This document shows positions 54,342 through 63,605 of a stretch of 64,000 nt of DNA, one piece after another (position 1 is the first letter of the stretch; every line of letters starts with the position of its first letter). The notes beneath the pieces are model-generated. The model worked only from the letters and a program-made list of their open reading frames with translations. It made no database searches and was not told the DNA's origin. Location of the stretch: positions 124,001 to 188,000 of the forward strand of contig NZ_QHLZ01000002.1 of NCBI RefSeq assembly GCF_003185915.1, given 5' to 3'. Origin of the DNA: Arthrobacter psychrochitiniphilus. Its GTDB lineage: Bacteria; Actinomycetota; Actinomycetes; Actinomycetales; Micrococcaceae. Made by a program: the position numbers and the translations under genes.

Positions 54342-55838
54342 TTACCGGCCTTCGTGCGCTGCCAAGAACCTGTACACCTCTGTCTCGTCCACTCCGGGGA
54401 AGGCGCCCTGGGGCATAGCCGCCAAAAGGTGCGAGTTGGCGCGGGTTGAGGGCCAGGCATGCCCTGCCCACTGGGCCGAAAGCTCGGTGGGTGGGCGCCG
54501 GCAGCAGTCAGGATCCGGGCAGCGGGATGCTGAACGCTCCGTGGTGTCCCGGCCCCGGAACCATTTAACGTGCTCATAAGGTACCCCAATACTGAGCGAA
54601 TACTCTCCCGAGGAATGGCGTTCAGTGCGGGCAGTGCACCAGTACGTCCCAACGGCCGTGTCCGTGTATTGGTTGAACGCACGGAACTTATCCGGCACTT
54701 CAAAGACGGCCCGGGAGGTCCAGTACCGGCACACGGCCTGGCCTTCGATGGCGCCGGTGTGATCGGCAGGGAAGTTCACGCCGTCGTTCTCGTAGGCTTT
54801 GTGGATGATCCCTGACTCATGCACCTTCTGAAAGTGTGTGGTGATGCCCAGGTGCTCGGTGGCCAGGTTGGTGAAGCGGTGCGCGGCCGTTTCATAGGAG
54901 ACGGCGAAGGCGTCACGGATGTCCTCAATGGCAAGCTCCTTCGCCATCTTGGCTGTCTTGAGGAAGTCCACTGTGGCCCGCTCCGGCATGAGCAAGGAAG
55001 CCGCAAAGTAGTTGGTGTACACGCGTTGGCGCAGGAAGTCAGCGTAGTCGCGGGGGGTCTGGTGCCCCAGCACGTAGTGACCCAGCGCTTGCAGCAGTAC
55101 CGAACGCGGATCGTGGTCGGAGCGCTGCCCGTGAGTGAGATAAATTCGGCGATTCTTCAAATCCGTCACAGACCGGGTGGAATGCGGCAGATCCCCCACA
55201 TAATGCAGGTCAAATCCGAGGTGTTCGGCCACGTCCGCAGCAACGTGGTGGGACAGTGGCCCACGGTCATGCCCCACCGCCGCCAGTAGATCCTGGGCCT
55301 GGCGTTCAATCTCCGGATAGTAGTTGTTGCGTTCACGCATTTCCTGGCGTAGTTCGTTGTTCGCCCGGCGGGCCTCCTCCGGCGTAGCGGACTGTTCATC
55401 CAGCCGCCGTTCCAACTCGTGTTGCAAACCCACTAAAGATTCAAGGACTTCGGTGGAAAGCCGTGAGCTGACGCGGACTGTGGGCAGCCCCAGCGATTGG
55501 TACAGCGGCCCGCGCTGCGCCCGTTCCAGCTCAATTTCCAGTGCCGCGCGCCGGCTGGGCGGCTCGTTGCCCAACAGCTGATCAAGCCCTACGCCGAGCG
55601 CCCCGGACAGCGCCTGCAGCAGCCCCAGTTTGGGCTCCCGTTTGCCGTTTTCAATCAAGGAAAGCTGCGACGGCGCGGCCCCCACTTTCACCCCGAGATC
55701 ATCCAGGGTCATCCCCTGGGTCTTGCGCAGGTGCCGCACCCGGCGCCCTAAGGAAATGATGTCCAATTCTCCCTGCGCAGCAGCTTTCTTACCGCGCCGG
55801 GCAGATGCCTCACCTGTGTTCCATCCCACATTCGTCAT
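54342..55838 (-). CDS. ramB: RamB-type regulator of acetate metabolism
   Basis: A 498-residue ScfR/RamB regulator. It has an N-terminal XRE helix-turn-helix (LGRRVRHLRKTQGMTLDDLGVKVGAAPSQLSLIENGKREP, residues ~30-68), an IrrE/ImmA-like central domain and a C-terminal short-chain acyl-sensing domain with several Cys (ASRCPDPDCCRRPP). The peptidase zinc motif HExxH is not intact: the region reads ALGHYVLGHQTP, so no protease activity is expected. In Corynebacterium RamB represses aceA and aceB, and here it is divergent from aceA. A -10 box TATTGT six bases before the ATG predicts a leaderless mRNA. Confidence 0.92.
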   Translation of the reverse strand: MTNVGWNTGEASARRGKKAAAQGELDIISLGRRVRHLRKTQGMTLDDLGVKVGAAPSQLSLIENGKREPKLGLLQALSGALGVGLDQLLGNEPPSRRAALEIELERAQRGPLYQSLGLPTVRVSSRLSTEVLESLVGLQHELERRLDEQSATPEEARRANNELRQEMRERNNYYPEIERQAQDLLAAVGHDRGPLSHHVAADVAEHLGFDLHYVGDLPHSTRSVTDLKNRRIYLTHGQRSDHDPRSVLLQALGHYVLGHQTPRDYADFLRQRVYTNYFAASLLMPERATVDFLKTAKMAKELAIEDIRDAFAVSYETAAHRFTNLATEHLGITTHFQKVHESGIIHKAYENDGVNFPADHTGAIEGQAVCRYWTSRAVFEVPDKFRAFNQYTDTAVGTYWCTARTERHSSGEYSLSIGVPYEHVKWFRGRDTTERSASRCPDPDCCRRPPTELSAQWAGHAWPSTRANSHLLAAMPQGAFPGVDETEVYRFLAAHEGR

Positions 55839-55844
55839 TTCTTG

Positions 55845-55871
55845 ACAATACGCGAAGAAACGCGTTTCTTC
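55845..55871. promoter_or_regulatory. ramB promoter and 18-bp perfect palindrome between ramB and aceA
   Basis: GAAGAAACGCGTTTCTTC (55854-55871) is a perfect 18-bp palindrome. It lies immediately upstream of TATTGT (minus strand, 55850-55845), a -10 box only six bases from the ramB ATG. No good -35 box is seen, so the palindrome occupies its place. It is about 135 bases upstream of the aceA start. A dimeric regulator, RamB itself or an acetate-responsive partner, could bind here and control both genes. The sequence is not the published Corynebacterium RamB box. Confidence 0.7.
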
Positions 55872-56005
55872 TCTTCAATTACCTCTAGTAACCCCTTGAA
55901 AAGCGCTGAATAGTAGAAATCACGAAGAAGAACGCAGCTTCAACTAGCTCACCCACCCCGGTGATCGAGCTTGTCGAGATCCACAATAACAAGGAGCTTT
56001 CCATC

Positions 56006-57328
56006 ATGAGCGCAGCATTTGAACCCGCAACCACGCCGGAGCAGAACCGCACCGAGGCAGCTGCAGCCCTCGAGCTCGAGTGGGCTGCAAACCCCCGCTG
56101 GAATGGCGTGGAACGCTCCTTCAGTGCCGGGGATGTCATCAAGCTCCGTGGCCGGGTCCAGGAGGAACACACCCTGGCCCGCCGCGGCTCCGAGAAGCTG
56201 TGGGACCAACTGACAAACGCCGCACCTGGCGGCTACACCAACGCACTGGGCGCCCTCACCGGCAACCAGGCGGTTCAGCAGGTCAAGGCCGGCTTGAAAG
56301 CCATTTACCTGTCCGGCTGGCAGGTTGCCGCGGATGCCAACTCCAACGGCAACACCTACCCGGACCAGTCGCTGTACCCGGTAGATTCGGTGCCCAAGGT
56401 AGTTCGCCGCATCAACAATGCGCTCCTGCGTTCAGACCAGATTGAGTTCTCAGAAGGAATCCAGAGCGTTGAGGACTGGCTGGTGCCGATTGTGGCCGAT
56501 GCCGAGGCCGGCTTTGGTGGCCCCCTCAACGCCTACGAACTCATGAAGTCCATGATCACCTCCGGTGCGGCCGGTGTGCACTGGGAAGATCAGCTTGCCA
56601 GCGAGAAGAAGTGCGGGCACTTGGGCGGTAAGGTGTTGATCCCCACGGCCCAGCATGTCCGCACGTTGAACGCGGCAAGGCTCGCGGCCGACGTCGCCGG
56701 CGTCCCCTCGGTAATTATTGCCCGCACCGACGCCGAGGCCGCCACCTTGATCACCTCGGATGTAGATGAGCGCGATCGCCCCTTTCTCACCGGCGAGCGC
56801 ACGGCGGAAGGTTTCTACCACGTCCGCAACGGGATCGAGCCCTCCATTGCCAGGGCCCGCGCCTACGCCCCTCACTCAGACCTCATCTGGATGGAGACCG
56901 GAACACCTGACCTTGAGCATGCAAAGAAGTTTGCTGAAGGGGTCAAGTCCGAATTCCCGGACCAGATGCTTGCCTACAACTGCTCACCGTCATTCAACTG
57001 GAAAAAGCATTTGGATGACGCAACTATCGCTAAGTTCCAACGGGAGCTTGGCGCTATGGGATACACCTTCCAGTTCATCACCTTGGCTGGTTTCCACTCC
57101 CTGAACTACTCGATGTTTGATCTTGCCCATGGCTACGCCCGTAACGGCATGAGTTCCTACGTCGAACTGCAGGAGCGAGAATTCGACTCCGAATCCCGCG
57201 GCTACACCGCAACCAAACACCAGCGCGAAGTGGGCACAGGCTACTTCGATGCGGTGGCGACCGCCCTGAACCCGAACAGCGGCACCCTCGCTTTGGCAGG
57301 CTCCACAGAAGCCGAGCAGTTCCACTAA
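56006..57328 (+). CDS. aceA: Isocitrate lyase
   Basis: First enzyme of the glyoxylate shunt, splitting isocitrate into glyoxylate and succinate for growth on acetate or fatty acids. A 440-residue protein with the catalytic [13 protein letters not shown] motif (Cys203 in the active-site loop, His205 next to it) and the metal-binding [10 protein letters not shown]. The start at 56006 follows AAGGAG; an earlier in-frame start lacks this. aceB follows, separated by 112 bases with a hairpin. Confidence 0.97.
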   Translation: MSAAFEPATTPEQNRTEAAAALELEWAANPRWNGVERSFSAGDVIKLRGRVQEEHTLARRGSEKLWDQLTNAAPGGYTNALGALTGNQAVQQVKAGLKAIYLSGWQVAADANSNGNTYPDQSLYPVDSVPKVVRRINNALLRSDQIEFSEGIQSVEDWLVPIVADAEAGFGGPLNAYELMKSMITSGAAGVHWEDQLASEKKCGHLGGKVLIPTAQHVRTLNAARLAADVAGVPSVIIARTDAEAATLITSDVDERDRPFLTGERTAEGFYHVRNGIEPSIARARAYAPHSDLIWMETGTPDLEHAKKFAEGVKSEFPDQMLAYNCSPSFNWKKHLDDATIAKFQRELGAMGYTFQFITLAGFHSLNYSMFDLAHGYARNGMSSYVELQEREFDSESRGYTATKHQREVGTGYFDAVATALNPNSGTLALAGSTEAEQFH

Positions 57329-57357
57329 CAACTCCCTCCCGCTGGGTGGGACCGCTG

Positions 57358-57397
57358 GCCGCCTCTTGTTGAGACTCACGTTGCAACAAGAGGCGGC
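57358..57397 (+). repeat. 14-bp perfect hairpin between aceA and aceB
   Basis: GCCGCCTCTTGTTG (57358-57371) pairs perfectly with 57384-57397 across a 12-base loop. There is no T-run after it, so it may stabilise the aceA mRNA end or attenuate aceB rather than terminate fully. Confidence 0.7.
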
Positions 57398-57440
57398 TCG
57401 CAGTCCCGTCACCGGCACTTTCAGACTTGGAGCAAGCCCC

Positions 57441-59096
57441 ATGAACTCAACGAACAGCCTGAACGGAATCACGTTCAACGGCATCACCATGACCGCACCG
57501 CCCATCTACCGCCAGGAAGAAATCCTGACTCCTGAGGCACTGGATTTCATTGCTGCACTAAACCGCACCACGACGGCGCGGCGCACCGAATTGCTGGCAG
57601 CCCGCCGCACGCGCCGCTCCCAGATCCTCAGTGGCACTGATCCGCGCTACCTGCGCGAAACGTCCGCCATCCGGGAAGATCCCCGCTGGCGCGTTGCTCC
57701 CCCTGCCCCGGGTTTGGAGGATCGCCGCGTGGAAATCACCGGCCCTGTTGACCGCAAGATGACCATCAATGCGCTGAACTCCGGGGCGAAGGTCTGGCTG
57801 GCTGATATGGAAGACTCCTCCACACCCACCTGGGGCAATGTGATCCGCGGCCAGCTGAACTTGATTGACGCACTGGAGCGCCGCATCGACTTCACCAGCC
57901 CCGAAGGCAAAGAATACAAGCTGGCGCCGGCGGAGGAACTCCCCACTATTGTGGTCCGTCCCCGCGGCTGGCACTTGCCGGAGAAGCACCTGCTGATCAA
58001 TTCCAAGCCCATGGCAGGCGGCATCGTCGACTTTGGCCTGTATTTCTTCCACAATGCCCGGAGGCTGATCGCTCAGGGCAAGGGACCGTACTTTTACCTG
58101 CCGAAGATTGAAAATCACCAGGAGGCCCGTCTCTGGAATGACATCTTCATCCAGGCGCAGGACCTGCTCGGCATCCCCCAGGGCACCATCCGTGCCACGG
58201 TGCTGATCGAGACCATTACGGCCGCGTTCGAGATGGAGGAGATCCTCTACGAGCTCCGCGACCACGCCGCTGGCCTGAACGCCGGCCGGTGGGACTACCT
58301 GTTCTCAGTCATCAAGAACTTCCGCACCCGCGGCCCGCGCTTTGTGCTTCCGGACCGCAACCAGATCACCATGACCGCACCCTTCATGCGCGCCTACACC
58401 GAACAACTGGTCCGCGCCTGCCACACCCGTGGCGCTATGGCGATCGGCGGCATGGCAGCCTTTGTGCCCAACCGTCGTGATCCGGAGGCCAACGCCAATG
58501 CCATGGAGAAGGTCCGTGCAGACAAGACCCGGGAAGCCAACGACGGCTTTGACGGTTCCTGGGTGGCCCACCCTGACCTGGTTCCCGTAGCCATGGAGGT
58601 CTTTGACGAGGTGCTTGGCTGGAACCCGAACCAGATTATTCGCACCCGTGAGGATGTTCTCCTCGATGACCGTGCACTGCTGAACGTGGCCGGCACGGAA
58701 GGCAAGATCACCGAGCAGGGCATTCGTGACAACATCTGGGTGGGTATCCAGTACATCGAGTCCTGGCTGCGCGGCCATGGTGCTGTGGCCTTGAACAACC
58801 TCATGGAGGACGCCGCCACCGCGGAAATCTCCCGTTCCCAGATCTGGCAGTGGATCCACAGCCAGGCCATCACGGACACAGGCGAACTCATCACCTATGA
58901 CTGGGTCAAGGAAATGCTCGACGAGGAGTTCTCACGGCTCCCCCGATTTGATAAGGACCGGTTCGATGACGCACTGGAAATCTTCACCGATGTAGCCATG
59001 GGCGAAGAGTTCCCGGCCTTCCTGACTACCTCCGCCTACGCCAACTACCTGCACGCGCACGCCGAAGTGCCCGAACAGCAGTTGATCGCGGCCTAA
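57441..59096 (+). CDS. aceB: Malate synthase A
   Basis: Second enzyme of the glyoxylate shunt, condensing glyoxylate and acetyl-CoA to malate. The 551-residue length is that of the A isoform, not the ~730-residue G form. Marks include [54 protein letters not shown], the catalytic-base region AHPDLVPVA, and [43 protein letters not shown] at 57441 follows TTGGAGC. Co-regulated with aceA by RamB in relatives. Confidence 0.96.
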   Translation: MNSTNSLNGITFNGITMTAPPIYRQEEILTPEALDFIAALNRTTTARRTELLAARRTRRSQILSGTDPRYLRETSAIREDPRWRVAPPAPGLEDRRVEITGPVDRKMTINALNSGAKVWLADMEDSSTPTWGNVIRGQLNLIDALERRIDFTSPEGKEYKLAPAEELPTIVVRPRGWHLPEKHLLINSKPMAGGIVDFGLYFFHNARRLIAQGKGPYFYLPKIENHQEARLWNDIFIQAQDLLGIPQGTIRATVLIETITAAFEMEEILYELRDHAAGLNAGRWDYLFSVIKNFRTRGPRFVLPDRNQITMTAPFMRAYTEQLVRACHTRGAMAIGGMAAFVPNRRDPEANANAMEKVRADKTREANDGFDGSWVAHPDLVPVAMEVFDEVLGWNPNQIIRTREDVLLDDRALLNVAGTEGKITEQGIRDNIWVGIQYIESWLRGHGAVALNNLMEDAATAEISRSQIWQWIHSQAITDTGELITYDWVKEMLDEEFSRLPRFDKDRFDDALEIFTDVAMGEEFPAFLTTSAYANYLHAHAEVPEQQLIAA

Positions 59097-59099
59097 GTT

Positions 59100-59223
59100 T
59101 GACAGCTCTCGCCGAACGCGACGCCACTGCACACCCGAGATCCGGGTCTCGGCGAGAGTGTCATTACCATCACCGAACGTACAGTTGATGCCCTGTTCCC
59201 ACAGGCATCAATTGTACGTTCGG
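59100..59223. repeat. Two tandem long hairpins after aceB
   Basis: Hairpin 1: TGACAGCTCTCGCCGA (59100-59115) with 59149-59163, perfect except for one bulged base. Hairpin 2: 59173-59192 with 59204-59223, 20 bases with a single G-U, and it extends into the loop with one bulge. They directly follow the aceB stop. The first probably terminates aceB; the second adds unusually long pairing. No T-run on the plus strand after either. Confidence 0.75.
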
Positions 59224-59293
59224 CGTTTAACGGGGCGTTTACGGGGTGGGGCGGGCGGGGAATAAGCGCCGAACGGGGCATGTTAGCCACAGT

Positions 59294-60001
59294 ATGAAGA
59301 TTGAGATCTGGTCCGATGTGGCCTGCCCCTGGTGCTACATCGGCAAGCGCCGTTTTGAAACCGCTCTGAGCGGCTTTGCCCACAAGGATTCCGTGGAAGT
59401 GACGTGGAAGAGTTTTCAGCTGGATCCCACCCTTCCCGAGCACTACGACGGCACCGAGCTGGAGTACCTAGTGGAGCGCAAGGGCATGGACCGCGGACAA
59501 TTGCTGGGCATGCTGGGCCACGTCACGCAGGCTGCCCAGGGAGTGGGGCTGGACTTTAAGTTCGAGAACGTGGTGGTCGCCAATAGTTTCCGCGCCCACG
59601 AGCTGCTCCACCTGGCCAAGTCCCACGGATTGGGCGACGCCGTCAAGGAAGCCCTGCTCTCAGCCCACTTTGAGCACGGCGTGGATATTGGCAACCGAGA
59701 AGCCCTCGTTGCGATCGGCACCAAGGCGGGGCTGTCCGCCGTCGAAATCAATGATGCTCTGGAGAGTTCGCAGTACGCCGACGCCGTCCGCAACGACATT
59801 GCCGAGGGCCGCGCGATTGGCGTCCAGGGTGTTCCGTTCTTCGTCATCGACCGGAAGTACGGCATCTCCGGCGCTCAGCCTTCCGAGGTGTTCGGCCAGG
59901 CTCTGGAGCAGGCTTGGCAGGAAGCCAACCCGCTGACCATGGTTTCGGCCACCGGTGGAGAAGACGCGCAGGCCTGCGGCCCGGACGGCTGCGCCATCTA
60001 G
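59294..60001 (+). CDS. DsbA-family oxidoreductase (FrnE type)
   Basis: A 235-residue thioredoxin-fold protein with the CPWC active site (Cys11-Cys14) in SDVACPWCYIGKRRF and the cis-proline region GVQGVPFFVIDRKYGISGAQP. This is the FrnE branch of cytoplasmic DsbA-like proteins, linked to oxidative stress and polyketide chemistry. The C-terminus has two more Cys (AQACGPDGCAI), as some FrnE proteins do. No signal peptide. ATG at 59294 is chosen because it starts directly at the first strand. Confidence 0.9.
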   Translation: MKIEIWSDVACPWCYIGKRRFETALSGFAHKDSVEVTWKSFQLDPTLPEHYDGTELEYLVERKGMDRGQLLGMLGHVTQAAQGVGLDFKFENVVVANSFRAHELLHLAKSHGLGDAVKEALLSAHFEHGVDIGNREALVAIGTKAGLSAVEINDALESSQYADAVRNDIAEGRAIGVQGVPFFVIDRKYGISGAQPSEVFGQALEQAWQEANPLTMVSATGGEDAQACGPDGCAI

Positions 60002-60125
60002 GCTCTCCGGCCTTCCGAGCAGGCGGGCCCGAAGCAGGTGGAATACCATGAGGATCCCGAGCGCTGTGCTGGCCCTTGTGGCTGGGTTGGCTGGCGGTTG
60101 GCCCGGCAGTGCCTTGGCCCGGTGG

Positions 60126-60965
60126 CTATTTGACGGCACCTGCGGTCAATCCAGCCACAAAGTTCTTTTGCAGGAGCAAGAAGCCGATCACGATGGGAAT
60201 TGAGACCACCACTGAGGCGGCCATGATCTGGTTCCAGTAGACGTTGGTCTGGGTCGAGTAGAGCTGGAGGCCGACGGCGAGGGTGCGGTTCGCGTCGGTG
60301 GTCATGACCGAGGCGAACAAGACTTCACCCCAGCTGGTCATGAAGCTGTAGATGGCTACAGCCACCAAGCCCGGACGTGCTGTGGGCAAGATGATGGTGA
60401 ACAGGGTTCGCATGGGGCCGCAGCCATCTACCGTGGCGGCCTCGTCGAGTTCACGAGGGATGCCGTTGAAGTAGCCAGCGAGCATCCAGATGGAGAACGG
60501 CAGAGAGAACGTCAGGTAGGTGATAATCAGGCCGGCACGGGTTCCCACCAACTGGACACCGAAGTTGGTGTTGATGTTCACGAAGATCAAGAACAGCGGG
60601 AGCAGGAACAGCACCCCTGGCAGCATCTGTGTGGAGAGCACTGCGCCGGAGAACAATGACCGGCCGCGGAATGTGTAACGCGAAACGGCGTAGGCGGCGA
60701 AGATGGCAATGACGAGCGAGAGCAACGTGGCGGCAACTGAGACGATGACGGAGTTCATGAAGTAGTTGGCCAGCGGGACTGTTTTCCACATGTCGATGTA
60801 GGGCTGGATGGTCAACGTTTCGGGCCACCACGTGAATGCGCCTTGGACATCCTTCAGCGGCTTCAGCCCAGAGATCACCATGACGTAAATGGGGATGATG
60901 GTGAAGATACTCAGAGCTGTAATCGTAATGACTCTAAAGACCTTGGTACCGGTTGTGTCATGCAT
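60126..60965 (-). CDS. Sugar ABC transporter permease (MalG-like)
   Basis: A 279-residue inner-membrane permease of the carbohydrate uptake family 1. The EAA loop that docks the ATPase is ELDEAATVDGCGPMRTLFTIILPTARPGLVAV, and several helices are visible (TALSIFTIIPIYVMVISGLKPL and others). The start overlaps the MalF-type stop by 8 bases. No ATPase gene is in the window; many actinobacterial sugar importers use a shared MsiK-type ATPase encoded elsewhere. Confidence 0.93.
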   Translation of the reverse strand: MHDTTGTKVFRVITITALSIFTIIPIYVMVISGLKPLKDVQGAFTWWPETLTIQPYIDMWKTVPLANYFMNSVIVSVAATLLSLVIAIFAAYAVSRYTFRGRSLFSGAVLSTQMLPGVLFLLPLFLIFVNINTNFGVQLVGTRAGLIITYLTFSLPFSIWMLAGYFNGIPRELDEAATVDGCGPMRTLFTIILPTARPGLVAVAIYSFMTSWGEVLFASVMTTDANRTLAVGLQLYSTQTNVYWNQIMAASVVVSIPIVIGFLLLQKNFVAGLTAGAVK

Positions 60966-61932
60966 TATCTTTCCTCCGGTTCATTAGGAGCACGTAGATT
61001 CCGCTGACAACCGAGAGGAAGAGCAGGAGCAGTACCGACATGGCGGCACCTGAGCCGAAGTTCCACGTGAGGAATGAGGCGTTGTAAATGTGGAAAGAGA
61101 TCAGATCACCGGCGGGCGGCTGCGAGCCGCCGAACAGGACAAAGGGTGTGTTGAAATCGTTGAAGGTCCAGAGGAACATCACCAGTACCAGTGACATATT
61201 GACTGGGCGCAGCAGGGGCAAGGTGATGGCCCACCACTGACGCAGCGGTTTGGCGCCGTCAACCGAGGCAGCCTCGTAGATGTCCGTGGGGACGGATTGG
61301 AGTCCGGCCATCAGCATCAAGAAGGCGAAGGGCCAGAGCCGCCAGATGGCAACAATGACGACGGCGGCGAAGGCGTTATCGCCGATCAGCCAGAAGGGCT
61401 TGTCTCCCGGGAGTCCTAAGTTGTCGAACAAAAGGTGGCTGAGGGCCCCGTTGTCTTTCTGCAAGATGAACTTCCAGGCGATGACGCCGGCATACATGGG
61501 CAAAGCGTACGGGATCAGGAACAGTGTGCGGAACACTGCCCGTCCCGGGAAAACCTTTTGTAGCGCCACGGCCGCGGCCATACCGAGGAACCATGAAAGG
61601 CCCACCACCAAAATGGTGAAGGCCACTGTGATTCCGAAGGATTTCAGCAGGCCCATGCCGACGGCCGAATTGAAGTCCAGGGCTACCTGGTAGTTCTTTG
61701 TGCCGATAAACGGGGCGTTGCCCCAGTTGGAGATGTACATCTTGGTGAGCTTGAGGAAGCTCATCCAAATGCCAGTAATCATGGGAACAATGTGGATGAC
61801 GAGTTCAAAGATGACGGCGGGGGCCAGCAACGCATAGGGTAGCCACCAGCCGGCACGGCGAGGCTTGCGCGCTCTCCGTGCGGTGGCCCCGGCGGAGGGG
61901 CCGGATTTCTTTACGGCGGTGGAAGCAGACAC
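60958..61932 (-). CDS. Sugar ABC transporter permease (MalF-like)
   Basis: A 324-residue permease with a Lys/Arg-rich N-terminus (VKKSGPSAGATARRARKPRRAG) and the EAA loop YEAASVDGAKPLRQWWAITLPLLRPVNMSL. GTG at 61932 is chosen because AAAGGTGAG lies nine bases upstream; the frame is open further back only through the repeat array. Partner of the MalG-like permease and of the binding protein encoded upstream. Confidence 0.93.
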   Translation of the reverse strand: MSASTAVKKSGPSAGATARRARKPRRAGWWLPYALLAPAVIFELVIHIVPMITGIWMSFLKLTKMYISNWGNAPFIGTKNYQVALDFNSAVGMGLLKSFGITVAFTILVVGLSWFLGMAAAVALQKVFPGRAVFRTLFLIPYALPMYAGVIAWKFILQKDNGALSHLLFDNLGLPGDKPFWLIGDNAFAAVVIVAIWRLWPFAFLMLMAGLQSVPTDIYEAASVDGAKPLRQWWAITLPLLRPVNMSLVLVMFLWTFNDFNTPFVLFGGSQPPAGDLISFHIYNASFLTWNFGSGAAMSVLLLLFLSVVSGIYVLLMNRRKDNA

Positions 61933-61979
61933 TGTTCGACACTCACCTTTCCTGGAAAAATTGAAGTAGTGAAGAGGCG

Positions 61980-62172
61980 GGTCGCTCAGCGACCGACGGA
62001 TTGAAAGAAACGTTGGGCCCACGCCTGCGAGCCACCGCTGCGAGGTACGTTGGGCCCACGCCTGCGAGGGGCCCAAGCCGTAGGTCGCTAGCGACCCACG
62101 GCTGCAAGAAACGTTGGGCCCACGCCTGCGAGGGGCCCCAACGGTGGCTCGCTCAGCGAGCCACCGTTGGGG
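61980..62172. repeat. Mosaic repeat array in the sugar-transporter operon
   Basis: Three 22-base direct repeats, ACGTTGGGCCCACGCCTGCG plus two bases, lie at 62010-62031, 62047-62068 and 62111-62132. They alternate with hairpins built on a related GTCGCT/AGCGAC core: 61980-61994 (7 bp), 62076-62103 (14 bp, one G-U) and 62136-62172 (18-bp perfect arms, one-base spacer). The array fills the gap between the binding-protein stop and the MalF-like start. The last hairpin can terminate the binding-protein transcript, reducing permease expression. Unit spacing is irregular, so it is not CRISPR. Confidence 0.85.
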
Positions 62173-62184
62173 AGCAGGTGGGGA

Positions 62185-63489
62185 CTAGCCTGCTGCTTCG
62201 ACTGCCTGCTGTGCTGTTTCTAATGCACTCTTGATATCTGCCTTGGAGACCGTACCGCCGGAGGCGATGGTTGCAAACATCTGGTTCATGGCCTTGCCCA
62301 CAGTGCTTTCGAACTGGTCCTCGGCCGCTACCAGGGGAAGGGGCTTGGACTTGTTGGAGTAGATGTCAGAGAACGTCTTGGCGAGTTCCGCATCGTCGGT
62401 GAAGGAAGGTGTGACGCCAGCAAGTACAGGAAGTGCTGCGAAGGGCTTATCCAATGCTGCCTGAGTGTCTTCACTGGTCATGAACTTCACGAATGCCAGT
62501 GCTGAATCCTTGTTCTTCGTGTTCTTGAAGATGGACATGTTGATACCGGCAACCATGGTGGCAATATCCTTGCCCGCTGCGGGAGCAGGGAAAGCTACGA
62601 CACCGAATGCGTCACTGGCCATACCTTGTGAGGCGATGGAACTGTTGGCGTTGTTCTGGCTGAGCACCATGGCGGATTTACCGGTGGCGAAGTCATTGAT
62701 GGCCTGTGTTGCGTTGTCATACTGAGCATCACCTGGGGCTACGACTTTATCGGCCTGCATTAGATCTAGGTAGCGGGCAATGCCGTCCACAATTCCGTCC
62801 GAGGTGAAGGTGGGCTTACCATCTGCATCAAAGAAGTCGGCACCGTTCTGGGCTGCGTTGATGAAGGCGAAGTGTGAGTTCTCGGTGTAGCTGCCTGCTG
62901 CGAGTGAGAATCCGTGGACATCACCACTGGTCAGTTTCTTGGCAGCAGCAACCATTTCTTCCCATGTGGTGGGAGGGGTTACACCGGCGTCCTTGAACAT
63001 TGCTTTGTTGTAGTACAGGCCGTAGGCCAGACCGTACAGCGGGACTGAGGTGGGGTCTTCGCCAGCCACGCCACCGGTATCCATAGCTGTCTTGACGAAC
63101 TTGTCCTTGCCACCAATGGCGGTAAATGCTGCCTCGTCAAACGGCATGAAAGCCCCGGTGGACTGCAGTGAGGCGGCCCACGTGTTGCCGATGTTTAGAA
63201 CGTCCGGGGCCTGGCCGGAGGTGACTGCTGTCTGGATACGAGTCTGAAGATCGTTCCAGCCGATGACTTCAAGGTTGACCTTGATGCCGGTTTCCTTTTC
63301 GAACTTCTCCAGCTGCGGGGTAAGAACTTCCTTGTCATTGTCCAAGCTGGTGCCCTGGTTGCTGGCCCAGTAAGTGAGCGTCTTCCCGCCGGAATCGGAT
63401 GATTCATTTCCGGAACCGCCGCTGCAGCCGGTGGCTGTAATGGCAAGTGCCGCTATAGCCGCTGCTGCGGCAAAAGTACGTATTTTCAC
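62185..63489 (-). CDS. Sugar ABC transporter substrate-binding lipoprotein
   Basis: A 434-residue family 1 solute-binding protein. The signal ends in TATGC with Cys22, followed by a Gly/Ser spacer. Core segments are LTYWASNQGTSLDNDKEVLTPQLEKFEKETGIKVNLEVIGWNDL, GQAPDVLNIGNTWAA, and DFATGKSAMVLSQNNANSSI. GTG at 63489 follows AAGGAAG; the longer frame upstream lacks a signal start. Ligand is likely a mono- or oligosaccharide; identity not readable. It should be the most abundant product of the operon because of the hairpin after it. Confidence 0.93.
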   Translation of the reverse strand: MKIRTFAAAAAIAALAITATGCSGGSGNESSDSGGKTLTYWASNQGTSLDNDKEVLTPQLEKFEKETGIKVNLEVIGWNDLQTRIQTAVTSGQAPDVLNIGNTWAASLQSTGAFMPFDEAAFTAIGGKDKFVKTAMDTGGVAGEDPTSVPLYGLAYGLYYNKAMFKDAGVTPPTTWEEMVAAAKKLTSGDVHGFSLAAGSYTENSHFAFINAAQNGADFFDADGKPTFTSDGIVDGIARYLDLMQADKVVAPGDAQYDNATQAINDFATGKSAMVLSQNNANSSIASQGMASDAFGVVAFPAPAAGKDIATMVAGINMSIFKNTKNKDSALAFVKFMTSEDTQAALDKPFAALPVLAGVTPSFTDDAELAKTFSDIYSNKSKPLPLVAAEDQFESTVGKAMNQMFATIASGGTVSKADIKSALETAQQAVEAAG

Positions 63490-63576
63490 TTCCGTGACTT
63501 CCTTGTCTGTGTGAGAACTGTTCCTAAACACGAGCCGTAGGAGCATCTGTGACTCGCGCCGCTCGACGTTGAACCA

Positions 63577-63605
63577 AACCTAGATGAACTTATGTCGACG
63601 GTCAA
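63577..63605 (-). promoter_or_regulatory. Predicted promoter of the sugar ABC operon
   Basis: On the minus strand TTGACC (63605-63600) and TAGGTT (63582-63577) are separated by 17 bases, giving a leader of about 80 bases before the GTG at 63489. Confidence 0.5.

Noticed and set aside
59955..60203. Plus-strand frame after the FrnE-type gene containing MRIPSAVLALVAGLAGG
   Set aside because: It overlaps the end of the FrnE-type gene and runs antisense into the MalG-like gene; at most a short hydrophobic remnant from 60048.
62010..62132. Three 22-base direct repeats as a possible CRISPR array
   Set aside because: Only three copies, gaps of 15 and 42 bases, hairpins between them, and no cas genes.
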